A program made the position numbers and the translations under genes. DNA of 64,000 nt, from NCBI RefSeq assembly GCF_011075055.1, contig NC_058144.1:14747807-14811806 (forward strand), read 5' to 3'. The DNA comes from Mangifera indica. Lineage: Eukaryota; Streptophyta; Magnoliopsida; Sapindales; Anacardiaceae. The notes under the pieces were generated by a model. It was given only the letters and a program-made list of their open reading frames with translations, did no database searches and was not told the DNA's origin. Below, piece by piece: positions 13,000 through 25,991 of the stretch. The number at the start of each line of letters is the position of its first letter. Position 1 is the first letter of the stretch.

Positions 13000-15900
13000 T
13001 TGGCCAACAACATACTTCTAGGAATAATGGACAACAACGTTTTAACTGGATCGATTTTTAAAGATTGGCTGAGAAATTTTAGAATCGTTCTAGATTTCAA
13101 AAAAATTGGCTTTGTCTTAGAGGCACCATTTCCCATCAACATAGCTCCAGATGCTTTTAATGGAGAATGTATGTTCGAAGCATGGATCGAGGACAACAAA
13201 AAAGCTTGAAGTTACATGTTAGCCTCAATGAATAAAGAGTTCTAAACTAAGCATGAAAATGTTTTAAATGCTTATGACATCCTCATTGCCTTGCAAGAGT
13301 TGTATAGTGAGAACTCAAGAATAGTTTAGTACAAGCTATGTGTTTCTCTCTTTAGCATGAGATTGAAATAATGCATGCCCTCATATGAACATGTCATAAA
13401 GATGATCAATGTAATGGAGTAATTGGACATTTGGGGTATGGTCCTACCTAATTGCATCAAAGTGAATTTGATTATACAATCCCTTCCATTAAGTTATAAA
13501 CCTTTATAACTAATTACAATCTAAATCGGATAGAGCTGACACTTCTAAAGTTGCTTAATGAGCTCCAAAAGTTTTACAAGCAAGGGAAGAAGACTCTAGA
13601 CATGTGGATGTCTATGCGACTTCTATTAGCAAGGCCAATAAAAGGCCTAAAAAGCAATAAAAGGAAGGTCCAAATGTTGGACCTAAAAAGAGGAATTTTA
13701 AGAAATGTGCCACCAAGGTGGAAAAGGCAAAAGAAAAGGGAAAGTTTTTCCATTGTCAGGATGATGGACATTAGAAGAGGAATTGTCCCTTATACCTGGA
13801 CAACCTTAAAAAGAACAAAACATGTATAATCCATTATCAAGTCATTGAATGCAAATTAAGTTTAGATTCAGTTAATCATTCCTAGATCATAGATTCAGTA
13901 GTTATATCTCATGTGTGTGTTTCTATACCTGCATTGCAGAATAGTTTTGTTTTGTCACAAGAAGAGATCATTTTGAAGATGTCAAATGAGGCAAAGGATG
14001 TAGCCAAAGCCATGTGAACTTGCCAAGTTAGACTACCATTAGCGCACATTTTGAGACTTTATAATGTTTTGTATTTTGCAAAAGCCACTAGAAATACCAT
14101 TTCTGTTTCTGCATTATGTAGGGTTCGTTACAATGTTCAATTTAATGAAAATGAATGTTCGATATTTTGTGAAAATATTGTAGTGGACAAAGCTTTAAAT
14201 ACAAATGGCCTATTGTATTAGAATTAAATGATTATTGTATAAATTTTGTTACTAATAAAAGAATTTGAAATGATACAAACCCTAAAGTTCCATGGCACTA
14301 TAGATTAGGTCATATTGGAGAAAGAAGATTAATTCAACTTAGAGAAAGTGGGATTTTAAGTTCATTGGGTTCTGAACCATATCTAACGTGTGAACATTGT
14401 CTCCAATGCATGATGACCAAGTCTCCCTTAAGAGTAAAGGGGAATGTGTCAAAGAATTATTAGAGTTAATGCATGTAGATGTATGTGGACCATTTAATCA
14501 TGTGGCTAAGAGAGGTTTTGTATGTGGACCATTTAATGATATGGCTAAGGGAGGTTTTCTCTACTTCATTACCTTTATTGATGATCATTCTCAGTACAAG
14601 TATCTGTATTTGATGAAATAAAAATCAAAATCCTTTGAAAAGTTTAGAGAATTCAAAAATAAAGTAAGGAAAAAAATTTGAAAGAGTACTAAAATTCTAT
14701 GATCAAATCGTGAAGGAGAATAATTGAGTACAAAATTTCATGAATTCTTGAAGAACAATGGAATTATTTTCCAAATGACTACCCCATACACACTTTAACA
14801 TAATAGTGTATCTGAAAGGAGAAATCATACTTTATTAGATATGGTAAAATCAATGTTAAGCTTCACTAACTTGTCAACGTCATTGTGGAGATACGCCTTC
14901 CAAACTGTTGTGCATATCTTGAATCAGGTATCGTAAAAAATTAGTTTAGAAAATTTTGAAAAGTTATGGTATTCTTAATGCCTGAGTCTTAATTATTTGA
15001 AAACTTGGAGATGTCCATCTTATGTCAAAGTAATTAAATCAGATAAGCTTAGGATATCCTAAAAATAGTTTAGGTTATTACTTTTACTTCTTGACTAATC
15101 AAAGAATATCGGTTAGTAGAAAAGCATACTTTCTCGAGAAAGTGTTCTTAGAAAAAGGTGGTTTGGGAAGAAATATTTAGCTCGAGGAAGATTCCAAAAA
15201 GCCTTAAACTGACATCATTGAACTTAGACTGTCCACTTAGCAAACCTCAGTATCAGATACTACAATTCTAACACGAAGATTTCCTAAGGTATCTAAACCT
15301 CCGAATAGAAACGGTTTTCTTCACAAGCAAGATTTTGAATCTTGCTTAGTCAAGGAAATAGATCATAGTGATGATCTTAAAAGCTATAAGAAAATTGTAC
15401 TAGATACATATTTAAGTAAATTGCTAGAAGTAATGAATTCTGAAATAAAATCCATACATTAATCAAGTTTAGACACTTGTTGATTTATTAAAAGGAATTA
15501 TTCCTACTGACTATAAGTGGGTTTTCTATGAAAAAATTAGCAAGGATGGATAGATGGAGACTTATAAGGCACGACTAGTAGTGAAGAGTTATACTTAGAA
15601 ACAAGGCTTGGATTATAAGGAAACTTTTTTCACCCATGGCTATGATTAAATCCATTCAAATAATGCTAGTTATCGCATCATACCATGATTATAAAATCTA
15701 ATAGATGGATGTGAAGATCACTTCTTTCAATGAATTCATTAAAAAAAACATATATATGGAACAATTCATAGGCTTTGTATCTACCCCTAAAAGACATAAG
15801 GTATGCATGCTGCATCAATTTGTTTATGGATTGAAGCAAGCTTCTAGAAGTTGGAACATTTTATTTGATAAAATAATCAAATCATTTGGTTTTAAAAATA

Positions 15901-16934
15901 ATCCAGATGAACCCTGTGTTTACAAATAGGTTAAGGATCATATCATAACATTCCTCATACTATATATGGATGGCATATTATTAATGGATAATGAATGAAG
16001 TTAAAATTTGGTTATCTATAACATTCTCGATGAAAGACTTAGGAGATGCGACCTATGTTCATAGAATCTATGTTTATAAAGATAGAATGAAAATGATAAT
16101 TGGATTATCTAAAAGATTGTACATAGAGAAATTGTTGAAAATGTTCAACATAGAAAACATGAAAAGAGGACTTTTGCCCTTCACTTATAGTTTTTACCTT
16201 TCTAAAGATATGGATCCAAAGATCGATAAAGAGTGACAATGAATGCATAATATGCCTTGTGTTACGACAGTAGAAGGGCTCATGTATGCAATGCTATGTA
16301 TGAGACTTGATATAGCATTTCTTATAAGTGTTATGAGTAAATATCAGACTAATCTAGGGGAAAAATATTGGTTAATTGTGAAATCAATCCATAAGTACTT
16401 AAGAAAGACTAAGGATCTTGTTTCGAGTTACGGGTGTTCAAAGTTAAACATTCATAGGTACTAGGATTCTGATTTCCAGTCAGACGTTAATGATAAAAAG
16501 TTTATATTATGGTTCATTTTCATCTATAATAGAGGTGTGGTTAGTTAAAAGAGTTCTAATCAGTCAACTACAACTTACTCTATTATAGAGTTGAATATAT
16601 TGTCGTTTCAGAAGCTATAAAAGAGGTTGTATGGATGCACAAATTCGTATCCAAACTTGGTGTGGTTCCAAACATAACTTATTTTATAATCATGTTCTGT
16701 GATAATGTTGATGCTATTGCATAAGTAAAGGAACCAAAGGTGTATCAAAGTTCTAAACATATTAAGCAGAAGTATTACATTTTGAAAGAATTCGTTAGAA
16801 GTAAAAAGATAATAATGCAGAAAAAACTATCAGTAGAAAATGTTGCTGACCTGTTAACTAAGGCAATAACATTGAAACAATTAGACCATTATCTTGAGAA
16901 GATGGGTGGAGGATACAATAACAAATGGCTCTAA
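13000..16934 (+). pseudogene. Copia element 2 gag-pol, multiply disrupted
   Basis: Broken frames follow the copia order. Gag starts at 13000 (MANNILLGIMDNN). A decayed CCHC zinc knuckle lies near 13740-13800, with one Cys replaced by Asp and a stop inside. A protease-like IIDS is near 13885. The GAG-pre-integrase HxxxH region is near 14290-14410, then integrase (FITFIDDHSQYKYLYLMK, 14560-14621). The reverse transcriptase at 15705-15929 has FVYGLKQASRSWN, and the active-site line nearby reads YMDG instead of YVDD. RNase H-like sequence runs to 16934 and ends GGGYNNKWL. At least ten stops or shifts separate these blocks. The integrase also contains a 39-bp tandem duplication (14481-14558). No part could act alone. 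Confidence 0.85.
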
Positions 16935-16949
16935 TGCAAGTGAGAGTTT

Positions 16950-18508
16950 TGTAAGTGTATACCTTAGGAACCATTTGTAATGTCAGTTCTAGGGGCATTT
17001 TAATGTTGTATGTACATTTATGTGAATTATTAATAAAAAAAAGTAGTCTTTTTTTATTCATATGAATAAGTTGTTTCCTTTATTTGTGATAATCTAAAGT
17101 ATGTATGTAAATTGTCCAGATAACTCACTTAATATACAAATTGAGTCATTGAATTGTTCCCTATGAATGTGACATAACTTGGGCAATTATATCACATAGT
17201 AGACATATCAAATACTTCTATTGAATGTCATGAGATGACATTAGTATGGGTAATGATAATAGTCATGTCATTACAATATTAGTATGGATTAATAGTTAGA
17301 GAACCATTTCTCAAACATGACTAATAACGATAAGTCACATAGTCATTAAATCATAGTCAATGACTTATTATAAGATTGTACTAGTGTACAAAGTAATCTT
17401 TTGACATAAGACTCATAGTTGGATTTGATACGGATACTCGTGATTTGTATGGTGTATATATACGAGGTTAATCACATCCAGTAGGACAAACCATATTGGT
17501 CATGTGTTATTTGTATATGGATAAGAATGATACTCAAGATGAGATTTGTTGACTAAAAAAGTATTGGGCTCTCAATATTTGTTAGTTTGACTTGAATCTG
17601 AGTTTCAAAGCGAACATTGATAAAAATTGGAAATCGAATCTCTGGCCATAGTTTAATGTAAGTTATGTCGAGGATGTTCATAATGACGAGCTCTAAATAT
17701 TTAAATCGACGATTCATGTAGAATCGAAATTAGGGCTTTGATGATCCATAAGTTCGAAATCAATCTAGATTTGATAATAGAAGTATATTACATACATAGA
17801 ACGTATGATTAGGGATATTAGGTTTGATGAAACATTTCTTCATCATGGCTTAGAGGCTATAACATATTGTTAGATGTTTATCATAGTTAGGTTTTTGGAT
17901 GCCTTTCGAATCATCCAAAAGGAGACACACAACTACTTCACAGTAAACCTAAAGGGTCATACTAATAAACCAAACTTTCAAGAGTGAAGATTGATTATTT
18001 GCAATTGGCTAGCACTTTCCAAAGGATAATAATATTAATATAAATGTTATACGGGGGGGCAAATATAACATTTTAAAAGTTAAAATATTGGTGAGATGAA
18101 ACTAAGATGCCTAAAATATACAATTGATATACATGCATGGCAAGTCCACAAATTGAGAATTTGTTAGGTAAAAAGAGAATTAACAATTTATATTTTGATC
18201 CACCATTATAAAAGGGTGGATTTTAGTTCATTTTGAAAAAAAAAATCCCTTCTCTTACTAAACAAAACAAAAGTTTTCTCATCTCTCTTTTGTGTGTCTC
18301 TTGGTCAAGGTTGAAAGAAAGCTTAGAGGTGCAACTTTTTGGAGGTTCTTCAAGTGAGGAGTTTTATTCCATCATCCTATTTTCATAGAAGGTAAAAAAG
18401 TAGGTAATTTTTCCATCTTTCTTATTTTAAGCTCGTATGTCTTGATTTCTTCTCTTTCACCATATATGATGCTTGTTTACATCTTCATCTTTTTCTATTT
18501 TTCTTTCA
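16950..18508 (+). mobile_element. 3' LTR of copia element 2
   Basis: It follows the pol end and a purine-rich GCAAGTGAGAG tract. It starts TGTAAGTG and ends TTCTTTCA, matching the end of the 5' LTR at 10627. It contains the whole 5' LTR in the same order plus about 0.4 kb missing from it. The exact start could also lie near 16999, where TGTTG resembles the start of the third copy at 48166. Confidence 0.75.
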
Positions 18509-18968
18509 ATTATGAGATATGTTCTGTGCAAGGTGTCAAGAGGTCACTTACTTGCTAAATGATTTTCACTCACATGTTCCTTTTGTGCTTTTGCAGGTAG
18601 AGGTAACTAATGGGGCATTCAAAGGAGCCAGCAATCTAACTCAGGCCATTGTATGCAACTGATGGGCAATATTATTATTTCAAGATTTTATGATATTTAT
18701 GTATTTCTTTCAGTCTAACACAATGTATTAAATTATGCACCAATGAGCTTTGATTTCTGACATTGTGAATTGTATGGATGATATGTTATTTATCTATGTG
18801 ATTTAAGGTATTGTATTTAATGATGTGTGCACCGTTTTTGCATCTATTTTGAACAAGTTTATAAGCATGCTTTTATAATCCGTTGTGAATGGTTTAGAAG
18901 TTCAAGTAAAGCACATCTCTTCAGGTCATATTTCATGTAAGGATATATATTTGGAAAAGGGTGTTACA
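18509..18968 (+). repeat. 3' portion of a gypsy-type LTR
   Basis: It begins directly after the copia LTR and ends GGGTGTTACA. The order of landmarks (AGGTCACTTACT, GCAGGTAGAGGTAA, GGAGCCAGCAATCTA, then GGTCATATTTCATGTAAGGAT) matches 61266-61687. The copia element therefore appears to have jumped into an older gypsy LTR, whose left half is no longer next to it. Confidence 0.65.
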
Positions 18969-20160
18969 TCAACCTAGCTCTTGCTCTTCAGGTCTTCAAG
19001 TATGCTTTTTCTTCTGTCTTCAAATGTAACGAGGCCTTTTCTCCTAGTTACATTTTATTCTAAAAATAAAATAAAATAAATCTTTTCTAATTTTACATTT
19101 GTAAAATAAGAAACCTTAAATTACATTCAAAGGGAATTAGATAAGAAGATAAGTACATTCAAAAGTTATAAAAGAAGACAGAACACGCAGATCTTATTTT
19201 AAAGATTACAAACAAGTGTTCCCAAAACAACATTCAAACCATGGGTCTCTGGTTGTGTACCAAACATCATGCACATTATCCAAACATGAATCAAAAAATT
19301 AAAATAAATTTTCAATTATTTTATCAAGTTGCTAAATTACATTTTACCCTTTTGATTTCTACAAAATTACAATAAGACCTCAAACATCTTAAAATTGTAG
19401 TACAACCCATATCTTGGTCAAACATGGTTAAAATAGAATTTTAAATGCATGTATAGGTGTACGCTTAGTCATGTGCGAGTGTACATAGACATAAAGTATT
19501 TTGCTTATATGCCTAAGGAGTCATACCCATACTTTGAGCAAAATTTGCTCATGTACAAGTTACATATTAAAGGTACAGTCATATGTCTTGCGATACACGA
19601 TTGTACATGTGAATTGTTTCCATGTATGAGTACGATAGTACATGGTTATTTTTCATGAAGAAATTGAGCTTACATGCTCATGTAATTACACCATGCATAG
19701 TCATACCTTGTTCAATGTACGCTCATGCATGATGTATTTTCTAGAATTGTCATGAAACATCATGCTGGAAAACCTTCCAAAATCTAACAACCGATGCTGG
19801 AATGAGACAATGGGCATGAATGTTTATCTCATCCAAACAATAACTCCATTGTGTGTAGCAACACATAATAAAGTTTATTTTGCACAACAATGTAAAATCA
19901 AGTATTAATCGGTATTCAAACAACATGTTTATAGTCTAACAATTTATCAATAGAAATCAAAGAAGAAAAAATCAATAATATTAAAAATGTAATTTACATT
20001 ACAAAATAGCATCAAAGACCATGCTACAACAAATCCATCAAACAATTACAATTTTAACAATATTTGATATCAATAAAACATGTAATCGAATAATAAAAAT
20101 CACAAGTATACAATTTTGTGATTTAATCCATCAAGGGTGACTTTGATACTGCTATAAGAA
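18969..20160 (-). other. Gene-free leader-like DNA of a minus-strand element
   Basis: No gene is supported. On the - strand, a decayed primer-binding-like string (AGTATCAAAGTC, about 20140-20151) lies beside the LTR copy at 20161, so this stretch is probably the leader of that minus-strand copia element. The 69-codon frame at 19449-19658 has no features and lies in repetitive AT-rich DNA. Confidence 0.45.
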
Positions 20161-21388
20161 TGTGCGACCTTCAGTAGTGGAATTAACAATTCAAAATCAG
20201 ATGAATGATTAAAAAGCAAAATTAATAGGTACATGCAATTAAGGCTATTCAAATGAACGAAATTGTGAAAAGATGTCTATATATATAGGCATCATGTACA
20301 CCTGTATGTTTTGGATGTGCGGGCATACATCCTTGATTTTTTTATCCCGTACAATTCATTATGTGTGTGACCCATATGATCTCCACTAGATTAGTAGTGA
20401 CCGAATTCATGTTGGGCTGCTAACCTAGCATTTGTCTGGACACAGACCAAGATTAGTCTCTAAGAAGACATCATGACCACTTAATTAATTAATTGTCAGC
20501 ATTTGACTTCTTAACGTGTCAATGATGTGGTTACTCATACAATTTGATCTTTTCATCATATGATATCTCTTTTAAGTTGAGGTATAGATGAAGTGTCCCT
20601 CAGGAATCTTTGATTTACCTAAACCGACTTTTGTCAACGATCGAATGATATCGAATCGAGCATTAATTCAATCCTATTATGGCTACAAGTTTAATTGGTT
20701 ATTGTGATTTGTTAGATGATGCTAACTGAGATATTAGCTCTTGTGCTTAAGAGTGATAAATTCTCTATTTATCTACCATAGCCTTTGTGCATATCTCAAT
20801 ATGGCTAATCAGTACCTTTCTAGTAATCCTCTTAATGGATTACATTGGGCTAGTGTCGAACTATATCGATTTTTGCACAAGATGGTCTAGTAACCTCAAG
20901 TCTAAGGATTACATGTACTTTTGTTCACTAAAAGGATATATTTCATAGACATTAGAACAACTATCTATATGAAATCTTCTTGATAGGTATATTCATTGAA
21001 TATGTCTACAATGTGTACCCATGTACTGCACCAAGCTATCATTGAACATCTTTGACATGTGAGATCTGTTGTCATCTATCGATGAGGTCATTTAACACTA
21101 TGATAGTTTTATCATTATTACCTATACCCTTGGTCATAGTAATATCAGAGTTATGGAAGCTTTAAGAACGACCATCTAATGTGCACATAAGGTATTCATG
21201 ATTAGGTGCCGCATACTGATCTCCTCATCATGATTCAACCATTTATAGGACAATTTCAACCATTCTTAGGACAATTCTCTATTTGTAGAAACAATAAAAG
21301 ATAATGAAATGCCATCTTTATTAACTAAATTGTCAAAGATTATAATAAACAAAATGGAGATGAATAGCTTTAAGGCATTATCCTAACA
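20161..21388 (-). repeat. Copia-type LTR copy B (minus orientation)
   Basis: Bounded by TGTG at 20161 and CCTAACA at 21388, so on the - strand it starts TGTTAGGAT and ends CACA. Collinear with copy A (7890-9122), and its right part with copy C (62788-63194). Length about 1.23 kb. Substitutions and small indels against copy A are frequent, so the family is old. Confidence 0.65.
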
Positions 21389-21794
21389 GTAACAAAAGAT
21401 GGTATATCAGTCATGTTCTTAGGTGATATGTAAAACGTAATTGAACTTGGACATTAAGATCTACCCATACCTTTAGGAGTATAACTGACATTCATCATTT
21501 CTCTAAACTAAAGCTTTATTATCAAAATATCATTCATTCATTGCCACATTTGAAGACACCCTAATTCAAAGTGTTTTATCTCTATTAATCTACTCAATCC
21601 TCAACCCTTGATAATAACTTAATATCAAGCATATTTGCAAGATCATCCTTATCAACATTATGATTGGTATTATCCTCACTCTCTTCTCCATGATTTTATA
21701 ACTAGTGAACTTCAATGGTGGTCCTCAAGGGAGAACAGTAATATTCCCCCAATAATGGATTACAAGATTCACCAAGCATATTTATTCTCTTGGT
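21389..21794. other. Unassigned spacer
   Basis: About 400 bases between the copia LTR and the hAT element. No gene, repeat or signal is supported. Confidence 0.4.
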
Positions 21795-24700
21795 GCGCAA
21801 GGTAGACCTGGCCAAGGGCTGGTTTGGCCCGTGAATTGGACCGAATCGGCCTTGATAAAATCAAAATCGGACTGAACCGAAACCGAAATCAGATTTTAAA
21901 GATTCAGTTTCGGTTTACCTAATTTTGAATCGTAAAATCGTCGGTTCACATTCGGTTTATAAACCGACATATAAACTGGTGGTTTACTATACTGAACCGA
22001 AAATTTTAAATTTTTTTTGAATTTTTTTTATTTTTTAAAAATTATTAAAGGAACCAATGGTTCCCTGCATAGGGAACTTTTTTTCCTATATATATACCCA
22101 TTCAAATTTCAATCTCTCAACTCCCTCACTCAATCCTTCAAACTTTCATTCTTATTATTTCAATTCTTAATACACTCTCAATCTTTCAATCAAATTCTCT
22201 CAAATCTAATTAAATTCTTTCTTTATTTTTTATTAATTCCAATTTTTATTTCTATTATACAATTCATAATTAATTATAGAATTTATTTCTATAATTAATA
22301 TTATTTATTATTTATTTATTATCTTTCATAATTAATCATATAATTTATTTATATAATTTATTTTATTTATTATCAAAAAATGACAAGTAGTGAAAATTCT
22401 TCTGGTAATAAGAGATTCGGTCTACATTCACATATATCAAATGTGAATGAAAATCAATTTATAGATGAGTTTTCAACACAAGAAAGTGAGAGCCAATATG
22501 TAGAGGTAGAACAACAACAACACACTCTCAAAAAATTCCTACATCTGATATTTTCAAGATTCATTTCAAGAAAATACAAAAGGAAGATAGTAATTTCGAA
22601 GTTGCTTGTAATTATTGTAGGCAAATTTATAAATTCAAACAAGCAGGTGGATACGGAACGATCAAAAGGCACTTGGAGTCAAAATATCTGAAAAAAATAG
22701 GGCAAAGTCGAGGCCAAACACAAATAACCGACTATGGTTCTACACGCAAATCTTTATTTATGTATAGTGATAATAAAAGTAAAGAAGAATTTGCAAAAAT
22801 GGTAGCAATAGATCATTTAGCATTTAGTTTTGGTAAAAATTTAGGTTTTAATAATTATTGTAAAACTGCATTAAATCTTGCACATAAAAATATTCCAAGA
22901 AACACATTAAAAAGAACATTACTTAGTTTATATAAAAAGAAAAAGAGAATTAATTAAATTTTTTACAAATTTTGATAGGCGTGTATCTATATGTAGTGAT
23001 ATTTGAAGTGATTATTGACAAGTTCACTCTTATATGGGTATAACTTGTCATTGGATAGATGACAATTTTCAATTACAAAAAAGAATTGTAGCATCTAGGG
23101 TGTTTGATGACCGACATACGGTCGATAATATTTATAGAATAATTAAAAAAATATTAAAAGAATATAAATTACTTTATAAAATTTTTTCAATTTCATTTGA
23201 TAATGCACGTTCAAATACTGCCTCAATAAATGATTTAATTAATATTTACAAACCTAATTTAGGTGGTAGATTTTTTCATATTAGATGTGCATGTCATGTA
23301 TTAAATTTATGTGTACAAGATGGTTTACATTGTCTTAATAATTATATTAGTCCAATAAAAACAACAATTTCATTTTTATGGACACATCCCCAAACTATGA
23401 AAGAATGAGATAAATTTTGTAAACAACATAATAGAAGACCAAAAAGATTTCCTAAAGACGTGCCGACTCGTTGGAATTCAACATATGAATTACTCAACGA
23501 GTCTTTTAATTATAGGGATTTATTATGCTCATTTATTTCACATATACCACAAGTTACATTATATCCCCAATATTGGGATATTTGTAAAACAATTTTAAAT
23601 GTATTAAGAAATTTTAATAATACAACTTATACTTTAGGTGGGGTTTATTATCCCACTTCTCATTTGTTTTTAAATGAAACCATTAATATTATTGGGGCTT
23701 TACAAGAAGCCGAACAAGATATTATTCTACAAGAAGCTATTTTTTAATGAAAACAAAATGGTTAACTTACTATAAAACAATTCCAAAACTTTTCTTTGTT
23801 GCTTGTTTTTTTAATCCTAGATTTAAATTAGATGGTGTCACAAATTATTTGACATTATATTATGAATGTTTACAATTAGATTGTGAGGATGAAATTAATA
23901 TTCCATTAACTATAACTAACATTATGAATTTAATTAAAAAAATTTATGCTAAATATTCATTAATTTATGGTAACCAAGGTGATTCTTCTTCCTCTCTACC
24001 ACCTGTTGCCCCATCATCAATCCAAAATATGAGTTATGGTGATCGTATTATGATGCAAAGGGGCAAAAGACCAAGAGAAACATTAGGCTTCACCTCGGAG
24101 CTTGATATTTATTTAACTACTATTTTTGAGTTTGGTGACAACAATATAGGTAAAGACTTTCCAGTTCTAAAATGGTGGAGTCGACATGCATCAACCTTTC
24201 CAACATTAGCAACTATTGCTAAACAAGTCCTAGAAGCACCAGTATCAACTGTCGTAGTAGAACAAACTTTTAGTCAAGGGGGTAATATATTGGATGAGAG
24301 GCGATCAAGTTTGGCTCCTGAATCTATTGAAGCCCAAGTATGTGTGGACGATTGGACAAGAGCCGAATTACGCCAACAAGATATAAAAGTGGACTTCAAT
24401 GAAGAATCACTTTATTTAACTATAGATAGTTCGATAATGGGAAATAATAGTCCAGATAGTGGAGGTGAATGATAAGGTAATGGGCTACTGCCAACTATTA
24501 GATATGGAAAGGTAAGAGAACTACGTAGGTTTTGATTCTTCTAAACCCCAAGAAGATACGTAGGAAGCTTAATTGAAAAATTAAGTCCAAACCTTTCTTT
24601 TAATTTTCAATTATTGTAATTAATAATTTAAAAATTAAATCAAGATCATATATTAGAATTGACAATTCAATGTCGGTTTCGAACCAGAACTATCGGTTCT

Positions 24701-24855
24701 GAACCGAGGTCATGAACCGAAACTGTTAGTTCTGAACCAGTTACAAACCGTCCTATTACGGTTTCAGTTTAGGGTCTTTATTTTTTTGAACTGTGAACCG
24801 GTAGTTTCGAACCGAAACCACCAGTTCATGAACCGTGGCCAGGTCTAGCGCAAGG
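21795..24855 (+). mobile_element. hAT DNA transposon with 8-bp target duplication
   Basis: The element proper is 21803-24847 (3,045 bp). Its ends TAGACCTGGCCA and TGGCCAGGTCTA are perfect 12-bp inverted repeats. They are flanked on both sides by the identical 8-bp GCGCAAGG (21795-21802 and 24848-24855), the TSD length expected of hAT elements. Inside both ends are clusters of GAACCGA/TCGGTTC repeats in both orientations (about 21840-21990 and 24670-24835). These look like the subterminal transposase-binding repeats known from Ac-type elements. A transposase remnant fills the middle. The perfect TSD and inverted repeats suggest a fairly recent insertion, although the gene is broken. Confidence 0.95.
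22380..24472 (+). pseudogene. hAT transposase, frameshifted
   Basis: The gene would encode a cut-and-paste transposase of the BED-finger hAT class found in plants (RICESLEEPER/DAYSLEEPER-like families). The start is the ATG at 22380. A BED zinc finger is split by a frameshift between the first two frames (22380-22691 and 22673-22957): the CNYC line near 22610 and the HLESKY line near 22670 are in a frame different from the N-terminus. The catalytic region follows in 23034-23408 (SFDNARSN, then IRCACHVLNL) and 23460-23747 (PTRWNSTYELL). The last frame, 23747-24472 (241 residues), has the hAT C-terminal dimerisation domain, with LKWWSRHASTFPTLATIAKQ and VEQTFSQGG. Stops or shifts lie near 22957, 23406 and 23746. 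The frames are long and the changes few, so inactivation is recent. Confidence 0.9.
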
Positions 24856-25078
24856 TATCTCGATCGTAAAAGCTATGTGAAATCTATATACTTTGAAATA
24901 AATTACTAGAGATGCATTTCTCGGTTTTGGGATAATATTAAAAAAAAAGTTAGACCATCCTTTTAGAAAGGACAATGACACAAATGATGTCATCATCATC
25001 CTCAATATTGTTATGCATCCCATTGATGGCATTCTCTAATTTCATGGTTATATTGATAAGGTTTCGCCATTGTCAATA
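24856..25078. other. Spacer between two hAT elements
   Basis: About 220 bases of AT-rich sequence between the two hAT insertions. No gene is supported; the minus frame at 24826-25032 crosses the hAT end and is spurious. Confidence 0.5.
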
Positions 25079-25624
25079 CATTTACATAATGGTGTGTACG
25101 GTTTGCTTTAGTGTAGTTTAAAAGTTTTTTCAAACCAAATTGAAATAACGATTTGAAAAATTTTCAAACCATTTTATGTTTTAAACCAAATCAAACCAAA
25201 CTGAAAAAAATTCAATTTTTGATTCAGTTTAGATTATAATATGAATCATAGTTATCAGTATCCTATAATATATGATACGTATTATATGATATGATACATA
25301 CGAAAAATGATACGTATTATAAAATGTATTAAATTAATATGATACAATACGTATCCTGTGATATGATAAATATTATCGATAAGAATAATAACACTTTTTT
25401 ACAGAAAATAATAATCCAGTAGGGGTGTATATAAAAAAATTTTAAAATGTTAAAGGTGTTTGTGATATTTTTCAAACTGATGACATGTCAATTATAATAT
25501 TTTATTATTTTATTAGCATTTTATTATTTTAATTTCTAAAAAGTGTGTCATAAGAATAAAACATGATATGAAAAATTAGGTTTTTGATACATGATTTGAC
25601 TACTACGGTTTAAACTTTTTAAAA

Positions 25625-25655
<31 letters not shown>

Positions 25656-25991
25656 ATTTAATAAAATTAATTGAATTATAATTTTCTAAAAAAAATGTAA
25701 AATCTATACATAATATAGATGTAAAGAAAATGATAAAATAAATATAAAAAAAAAAAGTTGTACCCCTAATTGCTTATTGAAAAATTTTGTTACGCATAGT
25801 TAGTTATATATATATATATAATACGGTTTACGATTTGATTTTGTTTGAAAATTGTCTAAACTATAACTCAAACAAAAAAAAATAGTTTGAAAAATTTTCA
25901 ATCAAAATTAGACTAAACCAAACTATAATTTTTAAATGATTCAGTTCAAATTTACAATTTGAAACAAATTATGTGCACCTCTACATTTACA
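25079..25991. mobile_element. Non-autonomous hAT-like element
   Basis: An 897-bp element (25087-25983) is bordered by identical 8-bp CATTTACA duplications (25079-25086 and 25984-25991). Its ends are imperfect inverted repeats: TAATGGTGTGTACGG on the left, and TAGAGGTGCAC as the right end read inward. Subterminal ACCAAACT/AGTTTGGT-type motifs occur in both orientations. It has no coding capacity. It contains AT microsatellites (about 25628-25654 and 25804-25820) and a block rich in GATACGTAT palindromes (25255-25380). The 8-bp TSD and the TAGxGGTG end point to hAT. Confidence 0.8.
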
